In this document: positions 6,136-11,556 of the stretch, one piece after another
Layout of the letters: each line of letters opens with the position of its first letter
How positions within the stretch are numbered: the first letter of the stretch is position 1
NCBI GenBank assembly: GCA_025455285.1
Contig: JALOMU010000011.1
Location: 1 to 11,556 of the forward strand
Direction: 5' to 3'
DNA: 11,556 bases
Source of the DNA: Flavihumibacter sp.
GTDB taxonomy: Bacteria > Bacteroidota > Bacteroidia > Chitinophagales > Chitinophagaceae
Position numbers and translations under genes: made by a program
The notes under the pieces: model-generated
Told to the model about the DNA's origin: nothing
What the model saw: the letters and a program-made list of their open reading frames with translations, nothing else
The model's database searches: none

Positions 6136-7503
6136 ATGGCCAAAACCAAATCAGCATTCTTCTGTCAACAATGTGGATATGAAAGTCCCAAATGGTTAGG
6201 TAAATGTCCGGCTTGTCAACAGTGGAACAGTTTCGTTGAAGAAATCAAACAAAAAGAATCAGCACCTTCCAATCCATGGCAACAAGGTTCAGCATATAAA
6301 GCAGTTGTTACAAGATTACAGGATGTACCGGTAACCAAAGAAGCAAGATTGATAACACCCGATACCGAATTGAATCGTGTACTCGGAGGGGGTATTGTAA
6401 ATGGTAGCATTGTTTTGGTTGCAGGTGAACCTGGAATCGGCAAATCAACACTCTTCTTACAAGTAGGATTGCAATTGAACCAGGTTAAAGTTTTATATGT
6501 GAGCGGAGAAGAAAGTGAACAACAGGTAAGACTTCGGGCAGCAAGGCTTCCCTATGAAAGTGAAAACTTCTATTTACTAACGGCAACGAATACCCAGCAA
6601 ATTTTTCAGGAGATAAAACAACTCCAGCCCGACCTGGTTATCATCGACTCCATTCAGACCTTATATACTCCCACTATTGAATCTTCTCCTGGCAGTGTTT
6701 CCCAGATAAGAGAAACAGCTGCAGAATGGCAGCGGTATGCAAAGGAATCTAATACACCGGTATTTCTGATTGGTCATATTACTAAAGATGGTGCAATAGC
6801 CGGACCGAAAATCCTGGAACACATGGTAGACACTGTATTGCAGTTTGAAGGCGATCGCCACTATGCCTACCGGATTCTACGCACACAGAAAAACCGTTTT
6901 GGAAGCACTTCCGAATTGGGCATTTACGAAATGGGTTCTGCCGGAATGAACCCAGTCCTCAATCCAAGTGATATTCTGTTATCCCATACCGGTGAACAAC
7001 TCAGCGGCATTGCGATCGCAGCCGCTATTGAGGGAATGCGTCCCTTCCTGATTGAAGTGCAGGCTCTGGTTACACCATCCGTTTATGGCACACCCCAACG
7101 AACTGTTTCAGGATTTGACTCGCGACGTTTACAACTTTTATTAGCTGTACTGGAAAAAAGAGGCGGCTTTCAATTCGGTACTAAAGATGTATTTCTGAAT
7201 ATTGCCGGCGGATTAAAAGTGGAGGACCCGGCCATCGACCTGGCAGTGTTATGCTCACTGCTCAGTTCTTTTACCGATATCCCGATTCCATCCACCACCT
7301 GCTTTGCCGGGGAAGTCGGACTCAGTGGAGAAATTCGTTCCGTACATCGGGTAGAACAACGAATTTCTGAAGCAGAAAAACTCGGACTCGAGAAAATACT
7401 CATCTCCCGATTCGGACAAAAAGGAAATATCACGCATGCTGGTAATATAGAAATCGTGCCGCTGGCAAGAGTAGAAGATGTTTATCAATTGTTGTTTGGC
7501 TGA
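6136..7503 (+). CDS. radA: DNA repair and recombination helicase RadA (Sms)
   Basis: RadA is a hexameric RecA-like, DnaB-type helicase that drives branch migration and D-loop extension in recombinational repair and, in some bacteria, during natural transformation. The 455-residue protein is full length for the family. An N-terminal zinc finger uses C10, C13, C24 and C27. The ATPase core has Walker A GEPGIGKS (97-104), a Walker B-like LVIIDS (168-172 region), and the RadA signature KNRFGS (252-257). A Lon-protease-like domain fills about 275-455, including FLNIAGGLKVEDPAIDLA (353-370). There is no in-frame upstream start; the ATG follows the TTTCACN array directly, with no Shine-Dalgarno sequence. 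It heads the plus-strand run, 58 bp before comF. All key residues look intact. Confidence 0.97.
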   Translation: MAKTKSAFFCQQCGYESPKWLGKCPACQQWNSFVEEIKQKESAPSNPWQQGSAYKAVVTRLQDVPVTKEARLITPDTELNRVLGGGIVNGSIVLVAGEPGIGKSTLFLQVGLQLNQVKVLYVSGEESEQQVRLRAARLPYESENFYLLTATNTQQIFQEIKQLQPDLVIIDSIQTLYTPTIESSPGSVSQIRETAAEWQRYAKESNTPVFLIGHITKDGAIAGPKILEHMVDTVLQFEGDRHYAYRILRTQKNRFGSTSELGIYEMGSAGMNPVLNPSDILLSHTGEQLSGIAIAAAIEGMRPFLIEVQALVTPSVYGTPQRTVSGFDSRRLQLLLAVLEKRGGFQFGTKDVFLNIAGGLKVEDPAIDLAVLCSLLSSFTDIPIPSTTCFAGEVGLSGEIRSVHRVEQRISEAEKLGLEKILISRFGQKGNITHAGNIEIVPLARVEDVYQLLFG

Positions 7504-7561
7504 TGCAACAATCTGGTGAAAACACGCTTGCAACTGCAAACCTTCATATGTAGCTTGTTGA

Positions 7562-8260
7562 ATGAACTCGCCAATGCTTCATGCCATCCAATCCGTTTTT
7601 TTTCCACACACCTGCGCCGCTTGCGGTACCAATCAATTATCGGAGCAAGCAGGCATTTGCAGTTCCTGCCTTTTTGAACTACCCGTAACCGGATTTACGC
7701 AGTTGCCAGCCAATGAGGTAGAAAAGATTTTTTATGGCCGGCTTGCACTTGAACATGCTGCTGCCACCACCTATTTTACTCATAAAAGCATGGTACAAGA
7801 AATCTTACACCAATTAAAATACTCCTACAGAAAGGAATTAGGTCTACAATTAGGAGCATGGATGGGCTTTCAACTTCAAGCTGCAGACTGGCTGTCCAAA
7901 ATAAACTGCCTCCTGCCGATGCCACTCCATCCCAAAAGAAAAGCAACAAGAGGATACAACCAGGCTGAACTGCTGGCAATCGGCATTCAACAACAAACCG
8001 GTCTGCCCATCTATTCCGATTGCCTGGAAAGAATTACCCCAACCCGTTCCCAAACAACACAACACCGATCGGAACGCTGGCAAAACATGCGGGAAGTTTT
8101 CCGGGTCAGCAAACCTGCCGCCATCGAACAGAAACACGTATTATTAATAGATGATGTCATTACAACCGGCGCCACCTTGGAGGCAATGGGTGAAAAAATA
8201 CTTCAGGTGCCTGGTACCCGCCTGAGCCTGTTCTGTTTTGCTTATACCCTGCCCCATTAA
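7562..8260 (+). CDS. comF: ComF-family protein, phosphoribosyltransferase-like
   Basis: ComF proteins combine an N-terminal zinc ribbon with a type I phosphoribosyltransferase fold; in several bacteria they are needed for natural transformation after DNA uptake. The 232-residue protein has CxxC pairs at C18/C21 and C33/C36, the family segment RGYNQAELLA (130-139), a TRSQTTQHRSERWQNM stretch (161-176), and the PRPP-binding loop VLLIDDVITTGATL (193-206). All are intact. The length is usual for the family. The ATG at 7562 leaves a normal start; a second ATG four codons on is possible. It begins 58 bp after radA and ends 39 bp before the lipoprotein gene. Family assignment is firm; the enzymatic substrate, if any, is unknown. 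Pairing with radA fits a role in incoming or damaged DNA handling. Confidence 0.93.
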   Translation: MNSPMLHAIQSVFFPHTCAACGTNQLSEQAGICSSCLFELPVTGFTQLPANEVEKIFYGRLALEHAAATTYFTHKSMVQEILHQLKYSYRKELGLQLGAWMGFQLQAADWLSKINCLLPMPLHPKRKATRGYNQAELLAIGIQQQTGLPIYSDCLERITPTRSQTTQHRSERWQNMREVFRVSKPAAIEQKHVLLIDDVITTGATLEAMGEKILQVPGTRLSLFCFAYTLPH

Positions 8261-8262
8261 AA

Positions 8263-8294
8263 TTTCCCATTTCCTGCTGCCTGACTTATTTTTG
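8263..8294 (+). promoter_or_regulatory. Candidate promoter of the beta-helix lipoprotein gene
   Basis: TTTC (8263-8266), a 20-bp spacer, then TATTTTTG (8287-8294), an exact TAnnTTTG match. The ATG at 8300 starts 5 bp past the -7 element, so transcription would begin at or very near the start codon and the mRNA would be leaderless or almost so. Confidence 0.5.
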
Positions 8295-8299
8295 ATGAC

Positions 8300-9694
8300 A
8301 TGGGGCGATTTCTGTGGTTGTTTATTTTCAGCATGTTCATCATATCCTGTAGCAAAGACAGTTTGCTAACCAGTTCGGATGCTCCTTTAGGTTTCAGTAC
8401 AGATAGTCTTCACTTCGATACTGTATTCACAACAGCAGGCTCAATTACCAAATCCTTCCGGATTATTAATACAAATGATCAACGTATTCGCATCAGTTCC
8501 ATTCGCCTCGCAGGTGCAAACACAGGAGTATTCAGGATGAATGTAAACGGAGAACCGGGGCCATTGGTGGAAGATGTAGATATAGCTGCCGGTGATAGTG
8601 CCCATGTTTTTGTAAACCTTCGGATTCCCGCTACTACCGAAACACTTCCTTTTCTGGTACGGGATAGCATATCCATTCAATGGAACGGACAGGAAAAGTG
8701 GATCCAGCTGGGGGCATACGGACAAAACGCACGCTATATCCGGAATGGAATCATCAGCAGTAATACCAGTTGGGACAATTCATTACCCTATGTTTTAATC
8801 GGTCCCTTTACTATTGAAGAAAACACTACGCTTTCCATTTCCAAAGGCACCCGGATTTATGTGCATGCAGATGCTCCTATCCTCGTAAAGGGAAGCTTAC
8901 AGGCAGAAGGTGATACGGCTCAAACAGATCGGATAATATTCACAGGTGACCGGCTCGACCAACCTTACGCAGGTTTCCCCGCCTCCTGGCCTGGGATTTA
9001 TTTTACCAATACCAGTCATACTAACCGTTTTGTATATACGAATATTCGAAATGCCTACCAGGCAGTTGTTTTGGAAGGAAGGGAAACAGTTGGTGAGTAC
9101 AAATTGGAAATGGATCAGGTCATCATTGACAATGCATTTGATGCCGGACTGCTGAGCATCAACAGTTCGGTTCGGGCCAATAACCTGCTCATCAGTAATT
9201 GTGGCAAGAACCTGCAGATCGGCGGCGGCGGAAAATATAATTTTAATCATGCCACACTTGCTGCTTATTCCAATAACCTTATTGTACACAAAGATCCGGT
9301 GGTATTAATCAGCAACTCTGTTCTTGTGAATGGCAACCCGGTACAATCTGAACTGAAAGCTGTTTTCCTTAACAGTATAATATGGAGTGGAGGCGGTACT
9401 GTTGAAAATGAAATGGTAGCCCTTCGGGAAGGCGGGCAGCCCTACCTGGTCCGGTTTGAAGCCGGTATCTGGAAAATGAGTCAACCTGTGCAGCATATAG
9501 AAGTAATAGATACCGAAACAAATCTTGATCCTCAATTCGAATTGATTGAACCCGGATCAGGCCTTTCTAATTTCCGGCTTAAAGATGGATCGCCCGCCCT
9601 CGACCGTGGAATCATTACGAGCACTATTCTTGACCTGGATGGGAAAAAAAGACCAGTGGGGATGCCCGACCTGGGTGCATATGAAAAACAATAA
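8300..9694 (+). CDS. Outer-envelope lipoprotein with right-handed beta-helix and choice-of-anchor Q motif
   Basis: This 464-residue predicted lipoprotein has unknown function. A signal peptide ends in a lipobox with Cys 17 (FIISC-SKD). Residues about 35-143 look like an immunoglobulin-like HYDIN/ASPM-type domain (FRIINTNDQRIRISSI, then LGAYGQNA). Residues about 145-400 are repetitive short beta strands such as TLSISKGTRIYVHADAPILV and VRANNLLISNCGKNLQIGGG, consistent with a right-handed parallel beta-helix. The end, SPALDRGI through DLDGKKRPVGMPDLGAYE (431-462), is the choice-of-anchor Q motif common in Bacteroidota surface proteins. No catalytic motif is visible. Beta-helix folds often bind or cut polysaccharides, but that is only a hint. 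The gene lies between comF and the peroxidase with gaps of 39 and 38 bp and has its own likely promoter. Confidence 0.8.
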   Translation: MGRFLWLFIFSMFIISCSKDSLLTSSDAPLGFSTDSLHFDTVFTTAGSITKSFRIINTNDQRIRISSIRLAGANTGVFRMNVNGEPGPLVEDVDIAAGDSAHVFVNLRIPATTETLPFLVRDSISIQWNGQEKWIQLGAYGQNARYIRNGIISSNTSWDNSLPYVLIGPFTIEENTTLSISKGTRIYVHADAPILVKGSLQAEGDTAQTDRIIFTGDRLDQPYAGFPASWPGIYFTNTSHTNRFVYTNIRNAYQAVVLEGRETVGEYKLEMDQVIIDNAFDAGLLSINSSVRANNLLISNCGKNLQIGGGGKYNFNHATLAAYSNNLIVHKDPVVLISNSVLVNGNPVQSELKAVFLNSIIWSGGGTVENEMVALREGGQPYLVRFEAGIWKMSQPVQHIEVIDTETNLDPQFELIEPGSGLSNFRLKDGSPALDRGIITSTILDLDGKKRPVGMPDLGAYEKQ

Positions 9695-9732
9695 TGACGG
9701 ATATTTGTTAGATTACTGATAAATGTATTCTT

Positions 9733-10245
9733 ATGCTCAAAACATTAATAATATCTATGTTGCTGATGGCTGCTACAGGTATTTACGATTTTAAACTAAA
9801 GACACTCGATGGTAAACCCATGGATATGGCCCAGTTCAAAGGCAAAAAAATGCTGATCGTGAACACTGCCTCCAAATGTGGTTATACCAAGCAATATGCT
9901 GACCTCCAGGAACTGTATGAAAAATACGGTTCAAAAGTTACGGTGGTAGGTTTTCCAGCCAACAATTTCGGCGGGCAGGAACCCGGCTCAAATGAAGAGA
10001 TCGCCAGTTTCTGCAAGAAAAATTTTGGGGTAAGTTTTCCGATGGCCGAAAAAGTTAGTGTGAAAGGATCTGATATCCATCCCCTCTTTAAATACCTCAC
10101 CGAAGAAGCGGGCAAGATGGGTGTTAAAGAACCAATCAAGTGGAATTTCACCAAGTTCCTGATTGATGAAAATGGTAAACTGCTGGCCGTATTCCCCAGC
10201 GGCGTTAAACCCACAGACGAAGCAATTACCAAGTACCTGAATTAG
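9733..10245 (+). CDS. Glutathione peroxidase-family thiol peroxidase, probably exported
   Basis: The enzyme reduces peroxides with an active-site cysteine. The 170-residue protein carries NTASKCGYT with peroxidatic C49, FPANNFGGQEP (74-84) with Q82, and KWNFTKFLID (136-145) with W137 and N138, completing the Cys-Gln-Trp-Asn tetrad. C94, in ASFCKKNFGVSFP, sits 45 residues later, where the resolving cysteine lies in the thioredoxin-dependent class. Thioredoxin rather than glutathione is therefore the likely reductant. The cysteine often found in the FPCNQFGGQEP block is Ala here. Residues 1-16 (MLKTLIISMLLMAATG) look like a signal peptide ahead of IYDF, so it may act in the periplasm; the cleavage site is uncertain. 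It begins 38 bp after the lipoprotein gene and ends 12 bp before holB. Confidence 0.93.
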   Translation: MLKTLIISMLLMAATGIYDFKLKTLDGKPMDMAQFKGKKMLIVNTASKCGYTKQYADLQELYEKYGSKVTVVGFPANNFGGQEPGSNEEIASFCKKNFGVSFPMAEKVSVKGSDIHPLFKYLTEEAGKMGVKEPIKWNFTKFLIDENGKLLAVFPSGVKPTDEAITKYLN

Positions 10246-10253
10246 TATATTCG
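10246..10253 (+). promoter_or_regulatory. Possible -7 element of holB
   Basis: TATATTCG is one base from TAnnTTTG and lies between the peroxidase stop and the holB ATG, which starts 4 bp later. No good TTTG is seen 19-21 bp upstream. If functional, holB mRNA would be leaderless; otherwise holB is read through from upstream. Confidence 0.3.
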
Positions 10254-10257
10254 CCGA

Positions 10258-11475
10258 ATGTTTTTCGACGATATAGTAGGCCAGGAAGAAATAAAAGATC
10301 AATTGCGCGACATGGTTCAATCCAACAGATTGAGCCATGCCTTGCTTTTATTAGGGAAAGACGGCTCTGGCGGATTAGCCTTGGCGCTTGCATTTTCACA
10401 GTATATAGTCTGCGAGAAAGTCCAGCAGGCATTGAACCCTGCTCCGCAAGGCCCCTCTCTGTTTGGTGAAGCGGAACCAATGGGAGAAATGGTAGTTCCA
10501 TCCGCAGCTTGTGGTAGTTGTGCTGCCTGCATAAAAGCTACTGCTCTGGTACACCCGGACATACATTATTCTTATCCGGTTATACCTAAGAAAAGTGGCG
10601 ACAAACCCATCAGTACTGATTATATTACCCAGTGGAGAAGTTTTATCGGCGAGCAGCCATATGGAAGTTTGTACGACTGGCTGCAGTTCATACAGGCAGA
10701 AAACAAACAGGGTAATATTACCTCCGAAGAATGCAATGAGATCATCCGGAAGCTAAGCCTGAAGACCTTTGAAAGCAAGTACAAAATCCTTATCATGTGG
10801 ATGCCGGAAATGCTGGGTAAGGAAGGCAACAAACTGCTTAAACTGATTGAAGAGCCCCCACCCAATACCCTTTTTTTATTAGTAGCGGAAAGCGAAGCAT
10901 TGATCCTGCCAACCATATTATCGCGTTGTCAGCTGGTAAGAATTCCTCCTTTACCGGATCTGGATGTTTCCAATGCATTGATAGCGAAACGAGGCTTGGA
11001 TGAAAAACAGGCGCGGCAGATCGCAGCCGTCACAGAAGGAAATTATCGCGAAGCGCTTGCCGAACTGAATCATGCAGGCGAAGACTGGCAATTACTGGTG
11101 CGGGAATGGCTGAATGCCATCCTGAAAAATGGGCCTGTATCCCTGGTTAAATGGATAGAGGACATAAGCAAACAGGGACGCGAAAAACAAAAGCAGTTCC
11201 TGCGTTTTTTCAATCACTTGTTGCAGCAAAGCATACGGATCCGGATTTTAGGTGAAAACAGTGAATGGGCTTCCAATCTTCCAGTTCCGGAAAAAGATTT
11301 CATCCTTCGAATTAATAAGATGGCCGACCTGGCACAACAGGAAGCCATTGTAGTGGAATTGGATAAAGCCGCCTATTATATTGAAAGAAATGCTAATGCG
11401 AAAATGCTCTTTCATGCCCTGAGTCTCCAGTTATTCCATATTCTTCGCGATCGGGCAAGGGTGGAGCCGTGGTAG
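10258..11475 (+). CDS. holB: DNA polymerase III subunit delta' (clamp loader)
   Basis: Delta' is the stator subunit of the clamp loader that places the sliding clamp on DNA. The 405-residue AAA+ protein begins MFFDDIVGQEEIKDQL, the usual start of the family. The P-loop region is GKDGSGGLA (33-41), lacking the lysine needed for ATP hydrolysis, as is known for delta'. A zinc module is likely formed by C52, C85, C88 and C91 (CGSCAAC). LLKLIEEPPPNTLFLL (193-208) and the SRC motif (222-224), which supplies an arginine finger to the neighbouring subunit, are intact. The segment between C52 and C85 (about 53-84) is longer and proline-rich compared with the Bacteroidota sequences I recall. The C-terminal helical collar domain follows. 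It starts 12 bp after the peroxidase gene and precedes a probable ricT. Confidence 0.93.
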   Translation: MFFDDIVGQEEIKDQLRDMVQSNRLSHALLLLGKDGSGGLALALAFSQYIVCEKVQQALNPAPQGPSLFGEAEPMGEMVVPSAACGSCAACIKATALVHPDIHYSYPVIPKKSGDKPISTDYITQWRSFIGEQPYGSLYDWLQFIQAENKQGNITSEECNEIIRKLSLKTFESKYKILIMWMPEMLGKEGNKLLKLIEEPPPNTLFLLVAESEALILPTILSRCQLVRIPPLPDLDVSNALIAKRGLDEKQARQIAAVTEGNYREALAELNHAGEDWQLLVREWLNAILKNGPVSLVKWIEDISKQGREKQKQFLRFFNHLLQQSIRIRILGENSEWASNLPVPEKDFILRINKMADLAQQEAIVVELDKAAYYIERNANAKMLFHALSLQLFHILRDRARVEPW

Positions 11476-11483
11476 TTTTCGCC

Positions 11484-11491
11484 TATATTTG
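11484..11491 (+). promoter_or_regulatory. -7 element of the downstream PSP1/RicT-like gene
   Basis: TATATTTG matches TAnnTTTG exactly and lies in the 55-bp gap after holB. Transcription would start near 11497, giving an A/T-rich leader of about 34 nt. No clear TTTG is present at the -33 position, which would fall in the holB tail. Confidence 0.4.
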
Positions 11492-11530
11492 TAAAATACA
11501 ATTAATTCACATTCATTTTATTACACATAT

Positions 11531-11556
11531 ATGGGATGCAGTAGTTGTGGAACAGG
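11531..11556 (+). CDS. Start of a probable PSP1-domain (RicT/YaaT-like) protein, cut by the window edge
   Basis: Only nine codons are visible: MGCSSCGTG. Bacteroidota PSP1-domain proteins commonly open with a Cys/Gly-rich MGCGSC-type segment. In Bacillus subtilis the RicT (YaaT) gene also lies directly after holB, and there RicT works in a complex affecting RNA maturation and development. The match rests on this short motif plus gene order, so the family call is inference. The reading frame is open to the window end. Confidence 0.55.

Noticed and set aside
5979..6182. Plus-strand 67-codon frame with GTG start, overlapping radA
   Set aside because: It reads through the TTTCACN array (giving FTFHL-type repeats), overlaps the radA start in another frame, and resembles no protein family.
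8897..9289. 130-codon minus-strand frame inside the lipoprotein gene
   Set aside because: It is antisense to a continuous beta-helix coding sequence with good family features; no motif or upstream signal supports it.
10354..10383. Broken Walker A in holB as a sign of a pseudogene
   Set aside because: Delta' subunits normally lack the P-loop lysine, and the rest of the frame is intact.
1..11556. tRNA or rRNA genes, or a defence or mobile system
   Set aside because: No cloverleaf, rRNA-like stretch, transposase, integrase, restriction or toxin-antitoxin gene was seen on either strand.

Overview
The window comes from a member of the Bacteroidota, most likely a Chitinophagaceae-like lineage (the phylum is firm, the family is inference). 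Support: a SusC/SusD outer-membrane pair, a Bacteroidota-style lipoprotein with a C-terminal choice-of-anchor Q motif, a delta' clamp-loader subunit of the Bacteroidota type, TAnnTTTG-like -7 promoter elements, and almost no Shine-Dalgarno sequences.

Left part (1-4720, minus strand). A two-gene susC-susD operon is read right to left. SusC (TonB-dependent beta-barrel, start corrected to the ATG at 4696) is followed after 36 bp by the SusD lipoprotein, then by a strong 12-bp hairpin at 111-139. A perfect palindrome plus T-run at 1-27 terminates something arriving from the left on the plus strand, so this edge is a convergent junction. No glycan enzyme, ECF sigma factor, FecR or SusR-type regulator lies beside the pair within the window, so its substrate cannot be named.

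Middle (4697-6135). A very AT-rich stretch upstream of susC is followed by a minus-strand zinc metallopeptidase of the YugP type with its own terminator. A 438-bp divergent intergenic region then separates it from radA. This is the most structured non-coding DNA here: three copies of a CAGGTWAWAT motif, an AT-rich tract with a possible promoter, an intrinsic terminator on the plus strand with no gene before it (a candidate small RNA or leader), a well-spaced radA promoter, and six tandem TTTCACN heptads ending 6 bp before the radA ATG.

Right part (6136-11556, plus strand). A tight co-directional run: radA (recombination helicase), comF (phosphoribosyltransferase-like competence protein), an exported beta-helix lipoprotein, a glutathione peroxidase, holB (DNA polymerase III delta'), and the first nine codons of a probable PSP1/RicT-family gene cut by the window edge. 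Gaps are 12-58 bp. Several genes have their own -7-like element almost touching the ATG, so the run may be a string of individually promoted, nearly leaderless units. The theme is DNA processing (radA, comF, holB), with two envelope or oxidative-stress genes between. I see no clear new defence or mobile system; the radA upstream region is the best candidate for undescribed biology.
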